From contig WTAW01000069.1 in assembly GCA_013139435.1 (NCBI GenBank), positions 1-8,712 on the forward strand: 8,712 nucleotides of DNA. The letters run 5' to 3'. Of this stretch, positions 1 through 4,235 are shown piece after piece. Source of the stretch: Candidatus Aminicenantota bacterium. GTDB taxonomy: Bacteria; Acidobacteriota; Aminicenantia; Aminicenantales; Aminicenantaceae. Made by a program: the position numbers and the translations under genes. Below the pieces are notes generated by a model. It had not been told where the DNA came from. It worked only from the letters and a program-made list of their open reading frames with translations, and did no database searches. Position 1 is the stretch's first letter, and each line of letters begins with the position of its first letter.

Positions 1-2
1 GA

Positions 3-239
3 TACATTGGAGGTGGCTTGGGAGCATACTACATCCGGAATCGAGTTGTCTCTCCCACACTAGGTTACTCAGATTATCAATGGCATTTCGGAGTGGCCCC
101 TGAACTCGGTTTTGTGATCCGGGTAGCTGAATACGTTGGACTTGTTGCCAGCGCCAAGTACAACTATGCCTTCAAATCTGGAAATTATTCACACTCGTAC
201 TGGACCTTCAGTGTGGGATTTGTCTGGGCCACTTACTGA
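3..239 (+). CDS. Outer-membrane beta-barrel protein, C-terminal part (5' end outside window)
   Basis: The frame is open from the left edge (first full codon at 3) to a TGA at 237-239, so only the last 78 residues are visible. The TTG at 18 is an internal Leu codon rather than a start. Alternating hydrophobic and polar residues, Gly- and Tyr-rich strands (YIGGGLGAYY, WHFGVAPELGF, GLVASAKYNYAF) and a last strand TFSVGFVWATY ending in an aromatic residue fit the terminal strands of an OmpA/OmpW-like beta-barrel; the C-terminal aromatic is the usual signal for Bam-dependent assembly. The specific family and ligand cannot be told from this fragment. It is followed by a gene-free stretch and is not obviously co-transcribed with dinJ, which has its own promoter. 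Confidence 0.7.
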   Translation, partial: YIGGGLGAYYIRNRVVSPTLGYSDYQWHFGVAPELGFVIRVAEYVGLVASAKYNYAFKSGNYSHSYWTFSVGFVWATY

Positions 240-284
240 CGCTACAGAAAGAACCTCAAAACTTACGCTTAAACAATATTATCT

Positions 285-324
285 CTTAGACCACTAATTT
301 TGGTGCCAAAATAGTGCGTCTAAG
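285..324. repeat. 40-bp near-perfect inverted repeat (long hairpin)
   Basis: The left arm 285-303 starts CTTAGAC and ends ATTTTGG; the right arm 306-324 starts CCAAAAT and ends GTCTAAG. The arms pair along nearly all of their length with one unpaired base on each side and only TG between them. The run downstream on the plus strand is A-rich (327-333) rather than T-rich, so it lacks the U-tract of a rho-independent terminator. It may still form an RNA hairpin at the end of the beta-barrel transcript, or be a cruciform or a small inverted-repeat element. Confidence 0.75.
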
Positions 325-387
325 CCAAAAAAACAGGCTATTTTCCCCGTTAATCTCAATATAATCAGCAACTTTCCGTGGCCCGTC

Positions 388-413
388 CCCAATTATCCCA
401 ATTATCCAATTAT
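388..413. repeat. 9-bp tandem repeat, about 2.9 copies
   Basis: The unit CCCAATTAT occurs at 388-396 and 397-405, followed by an 8-base partial copy CCAATTAT at 406-413. It lies about 50 bp upstream of the dinJ -35 box. It is an iteron-like or slippage-prone tract; no function can be assigned. Confidence 0.75.
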
Positions 414-460
414 TCTGAATGTCATTTATCATCGACTCCGTACCATATTCACAAAGATGC

Positions 461-490
461 TTGACAGCTGTACCCCAATTGTGCTACAAG
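461..490 (+). promoter_or_regulatory. Sigma70-like promoter of dinJ-yafQ
   Basis: A perfect -35 box TTGACA at 461-466 is followed, after an 18-bp spacer, by a -10-like TACAAG at 485-490 (or CTACAA at 484-489 with a 17-bp spacer and a TG just before it). A Shine-Dalgarno AGGAAGAG at 501-508 precedes the dinJ ATG at 514. The inverted repeat at 471-497 covers the spacer and the -10 box. Confidence 0.7.
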
Positions 491-497
491 TGGGGTA
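471..497. promoter_or_regulatory. DinJ/YafQ operator: 12-3-12 inverted repeat
   Basis: The left arm TACCCCAATTGT (471-482) and right arm ACAAGTGGGGTA (486-497) are reverse complements except for one base pair, separated by GCT. The repeat covers the promoter spacer and -10 element just upstream of dinJ, the position expected for binding by a RelB/DinJ ribbon-helix-helix antitoxin or the DinJ-YafQ complex. Binding is inferred from position and symmetry. Confidence 0.75.
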
Positions 498-513
498 AAA
501 AGGAAGAGTCATT

Positions 514-774
514 ATGAGCAAGACAGAGACCATACGTGCTCGGATAGAACCTGATCTCAAAAACAAGGCTGAGAAGGTTTTCCGGAAACTCGGCTTGAGC
601 ACAACTCAGGCGATAACTCTGTTTTACAAACAAGTCGAACTACGAAACGGCCTGCCGTTTCAAATTGCTATTCCCAACAAGACCACACGTAGAACCTTTG
701 ATGCTACCGACGCAGGACGCGAACTCGTCGTATGCGAAGATGTAGATGACATGTTTAAAAAGCTCGGTATCTGA
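514..774 (+). CDS. dinJ: RelB/DinJ family antitoxin
   Basis: An 86-residue protein of RelB/DinJ antitoxin type. The N-terminal part (about residues 4-50) is a ribbon-helix-helix DNA-binding and dimerisation domain: a beta strand ETIRARIEPDLK, then helices carrying AEKVFRKLGLSTTQAITLFYKQV, ending in the family hallmark GLPFQI at about residues 46-51. The acidic, less ordered C-terminal part is the region that in the family wraps and neutralises the toxin. The ATG at 514 has a good Shine-Dalgarno AGGAAGAG at 501-508. Its TGA overlaps the toxin's ATG (TGATG at 772-776), which implies translational coupling. A promoter and palindromic operator lie directly upstream, so autorepression is likely. 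The family is clear; the symbol is by similarity to E. coli dinJ. Confidence 0.92.
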   Translation: MSKTETIRARIEPDLKNKAEKVFRKLGLSTTQAITLFYKQVELRNGLPFQIAIPNKTTRRTFDATDAGRELVVCEDVDDMFKKLGI

Positions 775-1046
775 TGCTCACCCCGGTATATACACGCCAG
801 TTTGAGAGAGACCTAAAGCACATGGCGCATCGCGGAAAAAACCTTAAAAAACTGAAAATCCTTATACGCTCCTTGGTTGCAGGAGAGCCGTTGGATCCCA
901 TCCATAGGGACCACAAGCTCATCGGCAACTGGCAAGGACGACGAGAATGCTATGTCGAATCCGACTGGCTTTTGATTTACAAGATAGAGAAAGATTTCCT
1001 TATATTCGAACGTACAGGAGCACACTCTGTTCTATTCCGAAATTAA
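774..1046 (+). CDS. yafQ: YafQ family mRNA interferase toxin
   Basis: A 90-residue RelE-superfamily toxin of YafQ type, expected to cleave mRNA on the ribosome. The family blocks RDHKLIGNWQGRRE, ESDWLLIYKI and FERTGAHSVLF are present. Compared with E. coli YafQ, whose functional residues are H50, H63, D67 and H87 (alignment from memory), H47, D64 and H84 are conserved here. The residue equivalent to H63 is Tyr60 (codon TAT at 951-953), a one-base change from CAT. This may lower or abolish activity, or it may be a tolerated variant. Length matches the family (about 90 aa) and there is no truncation. The ATG overlaps the antitoxin stop by one base. No terminator is visible downstream, and the next gene has its own promoter. 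Confidence 0.92.
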   Translation: MLTPVYTRQFERDLKHMAHRGKNLKKLKILIRSLVAGEPLDPIHRDHKLIGNWQGRRECYVESDWLLIYKIEKDFLIFERTGAHSVLFRN

Positions 1047-1070
1047 ATTGTATATTGTACTAAAGTCCAA

Positions 1071-1099
1071 TTGACGCCCATCATTCTCACTGATACAAT
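1071..1099 (+). promoter_or_regulatory. Strong sigma70-like promoter of the Ser-tract protein gene
   Basis: The -35 box TTGACG (1071-1076) and -10 box TACAAT (1094-1099) are separated by exactly 17 bp, with TG one base before the -10 (1091-1092) making it an extended -10. The start is predicted near 1106, giving an untranslated leader of about 80 nt that contains the 18-bp palindrome at 1149-1166. Confidence 0.75.
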
Positions 1100-1148
1100 T
1101 TTGAATACTTGATGATAAAATTCTACGCAATCTCCATAATTTGGGAAT

Positions 1149-1166
1149 GAAATTTTGCAAAATTTC
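1149..1166. promoter_or_regulatory. Perfect 18-bp palindrome in the 5' leader
   Basis: GAAATTTTGCAAAATTTC is identical to its reverse complement. It lies between the predicted transcription start and the Shine-Dalgarno AGGAGA (1174-1179) of the gene at 1187. With no loop bases it looks more like a dimeric-repressor site than an RNA hairpin, though an A/U-rich stem could also affect ribosome access. Confidence 0.6.
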
Positions 1167-1186
1167 TGTATTCAGGAGATAAGATC

Positions 1187-2233
1187 ATGAAAACATTTAC
1201 TCCGACACCCCCAAAAACCGTAAGAAGGTGGTTATTTTCCGTATTGATCACTGTGGGAATAGTTATCCTGTTTTCTGTGAACTTGACGGCACAATCCTCA
1301 TCCTCATCTTCATCTTCATCCTCATCCGAGCAGGAGACCGAGCAGCTCATCCAACAGAAGAGAAGGCTGCCTCTTCTGAATGGCCATACCTTTATTGCAT
1401 CCTCAATTCTCCCTCAGACTCCGTTCATCACAACGTACGTTCGCAACTCCACTGGTATAGGATTGGCGCTCAGTTACGACATCCCCATTTATGATCCCGA
1501 AGGCGAAGTCATCACGACTGTCAATGGAGACTTGACGTATATGATGCTGGAACTCAACTATCAACATGCTATAAACGACTGGCTTGCATTGTGGCTATCT
1601 GGGTCAGGAGTCGGACGTGTGGGAGTTAATGCCGAATCTATACTCTCTACAGGGATCTCAGGTGCGGGTGCTTTAGAGCTGGGAGGACTTGCACGTATCT
1701 GGAATAACGATAAATTCATCCTATCCGGCGCTTTAAGCTTGCGTCATAACAAACTTATTGGAGTGGATATCATCGGTTTTGCCCAGAGTATCATCGACAC
1801 AGGAATCATTGACACAGGCAATCTTTTTAACAGAATCCCATCTTGGCGCTGGAAAGGAGGCCTTCGTTTCGCCTTCGCGCCCAATGATCTTTGGGGAATT
1901 ATCCTGTCAACAGATTTAGGCCGCGGAGACTCTCTGGAAGGCGAAGAGACAAATGATACCGTGTTCGATATAACCGGGCTCGTCAGCCTTGATCTGAATG
2001 CAAGAACCAAGCTCCCCATAGGCTTCGTGATCGGATACAAGCATACTTCCTATCCGGAGACCTCCGGTGACATTGTTAAAAATAGTGGCGTTACAACCTT
2101 CAGGATCGCTTATACCGGCCGTCGTGAATTCAGTATCGGCTTGGAGTTTGGTTTTGCAAGAGCTCCTTTAATAAAAAAGGAAAAAACTCTCAATTATGGT
2201 TCCGCTTTCATTAATCTGCAGTACTATTTTTAA
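1187..2233 (+). CDS. Predicted secreted/outer-membrane beta-barrel protein with poly-Ser linker
   Basis: I do not recognise a named family for this 348-residue protein. The N-terminus has a basic stretch (KTVRR), a hydrophobic core (about residues 15-33) and a plausible signal-peptidase site after LTA (residue 35). Eleven consecutive serines follow (residues 37-47), then an acidic/polar linker EQETEQ. The rest alternates hydrophobic and polar residues with many short Gly/Asn/Asp turns (LALWLSGSGVGRVGV, ITGLVSLDLNAR, FSIGLEFGFARA) and ends INLQYYF, a C-terminal aromatic. Together this suggests an outer-membrane beta-barrel. The ATG at 1187 is supported by AGGAGA at 1174-1179 and a strong promoter at 1071-1099. 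The stop overlaps the stop of the convergent higA gene. A small in-frame duplication (IIDTG twice) lies at 1790-1819. Function unknown. Confidence 0.7.
   Translation: MKTFTPTPPKTVRRWLFSVLITVGIVILFSVNLTAQSSSSSSSSSSSEQETEQLIQQKRRLPLLNGHTFIASSILPQTPFITTYVRNSTGIGLALSYDIPIYDPEGEVITTVNGDLTYMMLELNYQHAINDWLALWLSGSGVGRVGVNAESILSTGISGAGALELGGLARIWNNDKFILSGALSLRHNKLIGVDIIGFAQSIIDTGIIDTGNLFNRIPSWRWKGGLRFAFAPNDLWGIILSTDLGRGDSLEGEETNDTVFDITGLVSLDLNARTKLPIGFVIGYKHTSYPETSGDIVKNSGVTTFRIAYTGRREFSIGLEFGFARAPLIKKEKTLNYGSAFINLQYYF
1295..1327 (+). repeat. Serine-codon microsatellite (TCY TCA repeats)
   Basis: Eleven Ser codons alternate strictly TCC/TCT with TCA, a hexanucleotide repeat of about 5.5 units, just after the predicted signal-peptide cleavage site. 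Because the unit is 6 bp, gain or loss of units changes linker length without shifting frame. Confidence 0.9.
1790..1819 (+). repeat. 15-bp in-frame tandem duplication
   Basis: Two adjacent 15-bp copies, 1790-1804 and 1805-1819, match at 13 of 15 positions and encode IIDTG twice inside the beta-barrel protein. The probable origin is slippage; it would lengthen one loop by five residues. Confidence 0.65.
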
Positions 2234-2526
2234 TGGAGGGCCTGAACTTCCAGGTCTAAACGATCAGCCAACCTATTTTCTGTCATCTCTATATCGTACT
2301 GTCCCTGAAGGTTCAACCAGAACTGAGGGGAGGTGCCGAAAAACCTCCCAAGTCTTAGAGCTGTGTCCGCCGTAATGGCCCTCTTTCCGTGTATAACCTC
2401 ATTGATACGCCTTGGCGGAACGTTTGTATCTTTAGCGAGTCGATACTGACTGATCCCCGTTGGATTCAAAAATTCTTCCAAAAGGATCACTCCTGGATGT
2501 ATGGGAGGTAACTTTTTTTTACGCAT
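2230..2526 (-). CDS. higA: HigA family antitoxin (XRE), orphan
   Basis: A 98-residue HigA/VapI-type antitoxin and XRE-family repressor. The opening IHPGVILLEEFLNPTGIS is the HigA signature. A helix-turn-helix follows (about residues 25-70: SQYRLAKDTNVPPRRINEVIHGKRAITADTALRL, with the recognition helix near PPRRINEVI), then FFGTSPQFWLNLQGQYDIEM, also typical of HigA. The ATG at 2524-2526 has GGGGA about 7 nt upstream. In higBA loci the RelE-like toxin gene higB normally sits between promoter and higA. Here the promoter/operator (2577-2605) leads straight into higA and the opposite-strand gene lies downstream, so no toxin is present. The gene shares its last bases with the convergent gene's stop (2230-2233). 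Its regulator function appears intact. Confidence 0.92.
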   Translation of the reverse strand: MRKKKLPPIHPGVILLEEFLNPTGISQYRLAKDTNVPPRRINEVIHGKRAITADTALRLGRFFGTSPQFWLNLQGQYDIEMTENRLADRLDLEVQALH

Positions 2527-2576
2527 TTAAAAATCCCCTCGGTCTCTTTGTCACGAAAAGATATGATCACTGCCCT

Positions 2577-2605
2577 ATAATAACGTGTCGCGTTAATAAC
2601 GTCAA
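2577..2605 (-). promoter_or_regulatory. Promoter of higA
   Basis: On the minus strand, TTGACG (plus 2600-2605) and TATTAT (plus 2577-2582) are separated by exactly 17 bp, a near-consensus sigma70 promoter. The leader to the ATG is about 45 nt. Two palindromes overlie both boxes. Confidence 0.75.
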
Positions 2606-2614
2606 GCGTTATTA
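2578..2614. promoter_or_regulatory. Doubled HigA operator: two overlapping 8-5-8 inverted repeats
   Basis: Site 2 (2594-2614) is a perfect TAATAACG-N5-CGTTATTA. Site 1 (2578-2598) is TAATAACG-N5-CGTTAATA with one mismatched pair. The sites share five bases and are offset by 16 bp, so the four half-sites run across the -35, spacer and -10 of the higA promoter. This fits cooperative binding of two HigA dimers. It is also close to the mazE -35 box at 2626, so it might affect both divergent genes. Confidence 0.75.
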
Positions 2615-2625
2615 TTGCCTAATCC

Positions 2626-2654
2626 TTGACAAAGTATAACTATGGTTATACCCT
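2626..2654 (+). promoter_or_regulatory. Promoter of the mazEF-like pair
   Basis: A perfect -35 TTGACA (2626-2631). With a 17-bp spacer the -10 would be TACCCT (2649-2654), a poor match; TATACC (2647-2652) with a 15-bp spacer is the alternative. The first would put the start close to the ATG at 2661. The operator 2634-2651 fills the spacer. Confidence 0.55.
2634..2651. promoter_or_regulatory. MazE/MazF operator: GTATAAC-TATG-GTTATAC
   Basis: A perfect 7-4-7 inverted repeat lies between the -35 box and the start of the mazE-like gene. The size and position fit a ribbon-helix-helix antitoxin operator. Binding is inferred. Confidence 0.7.
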
Positions 2655-2660
2655 ATGTGT

Positions 2661-2897
2661 ATGAAAACAGCGATATCCATTCCGGACTCGATTTTTAAGG
2701 CGGCAGAAAAAATGGCCCAGCGTCTTGGGTTCAGCCGGAGTGAGCTCTACGCCAAAGCTGTTGCCGAATATCTTCAGAAACATCGAAACGACGGGACCAC
2801 CAGAAAACTGGATGAGATCTATGCAAAAGAATCCTCCCAATTAGACCCTGGTATACAGGCCCTCCAATCCGCTTCTATCGACGAGGACGAATGGTAA
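2661..2897 (+). CDS. MazE/ChpI-like antitoxin (ribbon-helix-helix)
   Basis: 78 residues from the ATG at 2661. An in-frame ATG at 2655 would add only Met-Cys, and the family normally begins MKTAISIP, so 2661 is preferred. The N-terminal strand KTAISIPDSIF and helices AAEKMAQRLGFSRSELYAKAVAEYL form a ribbon-helix-helix DNA-binding domain (about residues 1-40). The acidic tail ending in EDEW is typical of the toxin-binding end of antitoxins paired with PemK/MazF toxins. There is no Shine-Dalgarno before either ATG; the promoter position suggests a leaderless or very short-leader mRNA. The stop TAA overlaps the toxin ATG (TAATG). This is the antitoxin of a two-gene operon, probably autoregulated through 2634-2651. 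Confidence 0.88.
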   Translation: MKTAISIPDSIFKAAEKMAQRLGFSRSELYAKAVAEYLQKHRNDGTTRKLDEIYAKESSQLDPGIQALQSASIDEDEW

Positions 2898-3235
2898 TGA
2901 ATAGAGGAGAGATCTGGTGGGCGACACTCCCCGTTCCCTCGGGTTCCGAGCCAGGGTTCAGGCGTCCTCTCCTTATCATCCAATCCGACACATTTAATCG
3001 CAGCCGAATCAGTACAGTTATTGCTGTGGTTATTACCTCAAATCTCAAGCTCTCTGAGGCCCCGGGAAATGTCGTGCTCTCTCGAAAAAACACAGGTCTT
3101 CCCAAAAAATCTGTGGCGAATGTCTCTCAGATCGTAACGATTGACAAGTCTTTTTTATCTAAAAGGGCTGGAATACTCAGCCCTGACATTTTAAAAGAAG
3201 TCGATGCAGGCATCCGGCTTGCACTCTCAGTCTAA
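2897..3235 (+). CDS. MazF/PemK family mRNA interferase toxin
   Basis: 112 residues from the ATG at 2897, which overlaps the antitoxin stop by one base. An in-frame ATG at 2891 would add Met-Val, and GAGG at 2883-2886 could serve either. The protein starts MNRGEIWWATLP, the conserved first strand of PemK/MazF, followed by the loop GSEPGFRRPLLIIQSD and VITSN. R23 (in RRPLL) and T47 (in ITSN) correspond to the catalytic Arg and Thr described for Bacillus MazF (R25, T48; alignment from memory). The block VANVSQIVTIDKSFL is also typical. It is expected to be a sequence-specific, ribosome-independent endoribonuclease. It is full-length with no obvious damage and likely neutralised by the upstream gene product. 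Confidence 0.92.
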   Translation: MNRGEIWWATLPVPSGSEPGFRRPLLIIQSDTFNRSRISTVIAVVITSNLKLSEAPGNVVLSRKNTGLPKKSVANVSQIVTIDKSFLSKRAGILSPDILKEVDAGIRLALSV

Positions 3236-3327
3236 AACCAATATACATTCATTCATTTCAACTGAATCCCTCCCTTTTCTATCAGGTTTTGTATCGAATA
3301 TAACCATCCGTTTCTTACCACAGATAA
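3236..3327. other. Short non-coding stretch after mazF
   Basis: No reading frame, terminator-like hairpin with T-run or recognisable element is visible between the mazF stop and the start of the TPR-like fragment. Confidence 0.5.
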
Positions 3328-3624
3328 AAATTATGGTCAGCATACTCGGCTTTCGAAAAACTTCGCGATCACGCGCGGGAAGCCGATGATCCAAAACGCC
3401 TGGCAGCAGCATCGGTGAATCTCGGTTGGGTTATCGCTGCTTCAGGCAATGAAGACGCTGCTGTCAAAGTCTACGAAGAGGCGATCGATCTATTCAAAAA
3501 TATGGGCGATGCGTATTCGATTGCGATCGTGCGACGGAATATCGGAGTCGCTTATCTGCGAGTCGGAAAGCTCGATGCTGCCGTCGCCGAACGCGGCGAA
3601 GCGAAAGTGTTCTTCGACTTGTGA
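3328..3624 (+). pseudogene. TPR-protein gene fragment, broken at both ends
   Basis: The frame is open from just after a TAA at 3325-3327 to a TGA at 3622-3624 (98 codons) with no convincing start; the GTG at 3415 lacks a Shine-Dalgarno and lies inside a repeat. The translation contains about two tetratricopeptide repeats: RLAAASVNLGWVIAASGNED with AVKVYEEAIDLFKNMGD, then IAIVRRNIGVAYLRVGKLDA with AVAERGEA. The second repeat decays into FFDL-stop, and AT-rich non-coding DNA begins at once. Composition differs sharply from its right neighbour: 36 of 60 bases are G/C at 3361-3420 against 22 of 60 at 3781-3840. I read it as an internal piece of a larger TPR gene left by recombination. A short expressed peptide cannot be excluded. 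Confidence 0.65.
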
Positions 3625-3695
3625 GAAAATCGCCAGTTTTTTGCTGTCATCTTTAATAAATATCAAGTGATTGTATCTGTCCATATAGATAGAAA

Positions 3696-3755
3696 ATTAT
3701 ACGAAATAATATTGCATATAAATAACTTGTAATATGTATTTATATTTCGTATAAT
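3696..3755. promoter_or_regulatory. Inverted-repeat operator region of the HTH-Fic module
   Basis: ATTATACGAAAT (3696-3707) and ATTTCGTATAAT (3744-3755) are perfect 12-bp inverted repeats 36 bp apart. The right arm contains the -10 box TATAAT. Inside lie two further, differently centred inverted repeats: ATATAAATA (3716-3724)/TATTTATAT (3737-3745), and ATATTGCA (3709-3716)/TGTAATAT (3728-3735, one mismatch). A repressor on the right arm would occlude RNA polymerase; looping to the left arm is possible. The likely binder is the XRE protein encoded at 3762. Confidence 0.6.
3727..3755 (+). promoter_or_regulatory. Promoter of the HTH-Fic module, apparently leaderless
   Basis: A consensus -10 TATAAT (3750-3755), 17 bp downstream of TTGTAA (3727-3732). 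Only six bases (3756-3761) separate the -10 from the ATG at 3762, so the usual start, about 7 nt after the -10, would fall on the A of the ATG. No Shine-Dalgarno precedes the ATG, which agrees with leaderless translation. Confidence 0.65.
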
Positions 3756-3761
3756 CTAAAC

Positions 3762-4235
3762 ATGAGAAAATATTTTTTTACTGAACAAATTAACAAAAAA
3801 TTTAGGTCCGTTGACGATTTACCAGAGTGGCTGTCGAATTATCCTGAGTTTAAAGATCAAATTAAGCTCTTGCGAGAAACTCTTGGAATGACTCAAAAAC
3901 AACTAGCTAAGAAAGTCAACAGATCTCTACGGTCTATTCAGCAAATTGAAAGCGGCGAAGCAAAACCAAAGATTTCTACTCTCTACAAAATCGCTGAAGC
4001 CCTAAATACAGAATTGAAAATAACTCTCATTCCGCAGAAAAATATCATTGAATTTCTAGATGAAAAGGCTACAAAAAAAGCAGAACAATTGGTTAAGCTT
4101 ACAGAAACAAGCTCTGCTCTGGAACTTCAAGCTCCCTCCAAAGAAGAAAAAGAAGTGCAAATTGATGAGTTGAGAAGAGAAATATTAGAAAGAAAAAGAT
4201 CTAGCCTATGGAATCAAAATCGAAGAAAAAAATAA
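3762..4235 (+). CDS. XRE-family regulator, 'mobile mystery protein A'-like (putative antitoxin)
   Basis: A 157-residue protein with a clear XRE helix-turn-helix at about residues 34-88: IKLLRETLGMTQKQLAKKVNRSLRSIQQIESGE, then KISTLYKIAEALNTELKITLIP. After this comes a helical, charged region with ALELQAPSKEEKEVQIDELRREI and a basic end containing SSLW. This layout and the following Fic gene match the 'mobile mystery protein A' family as I remember it; no search was run. Its role is not established; I infer DNA-binding autoregulation and possibly neutralisation of the Fic protein. The gene is AT-rich and Lys-rich (AAA codons), unlike its neighbours, which suggests horizontal transfer. The ATG at 3762 is placed by the -10 box six bases upstream; there is no Shine-Dalgarno. 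It overlaps the Fic gene by 28 nt. Confidence 0.82.
   Translation: MRKYFFTEQINKKFRSVDDLPEWLSNYPEFKDQIKLLRETLGMTQKQLAKKVNRSLRSIQQIESGEAKPKISTLYKIAEALNTELKITLIPQKNIIEFLDEKATKKAEQLVKLTETSSALELQAPSKEEKEVQIDELRREILERKRSSLWNQNRRKK

Larger units (their letters stand above)
240..460. other. Gene-free stretch with palindrome and tandem repeat
   Basis: No convincing reading frame on either strand. It contains the 40-bp palindrome at 285-324, a short stem AGCC/GGCT around an A-run at 323-339, and a 9-bp tandem repeat at 388-413. No T-run follows the palindrome on the plus strand, so it is not a textbook intrinsic terminator for the beta-barrel gene. Confidence 0.6.

Noticed and set aside
285..339. Intrinsic terminator of the beta-barrel gene
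   Set aside because: The hairpin is good but is followed by A-rich, not T-rich, sequence on the plus strand; reported instead as a palindrome of unknown role.
813..1025. Minus-strand frame of 70 codons
   Set aside because: Lies wholly antisense within yafQ, with no ribosome-binding site and no recognisable protein features.
1228..1494. Plus-strand frame of 88 codons in another frame of the Ser-tract gene
   Set aside because: Out-of-frame reading of the TCATCY repeat gives an Ile/Leu/Phe run; it has no independent start signals and overlaps the better-supported gene.
1744..2040. Minus-strand frame of 98 codons
   Set aside because: Antisense shadow of the beta-barrel gene; Ser/Pro/Arg-rich translation typical of non-coding frames.
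240..3761. Integron cassette array with attC sites explaining the TA cluster
   Set aside because: I looked for paired GTTRRRY/RYYYAAC-type ends between modules and found no repeated intergenic element; gene orientation is mixed.
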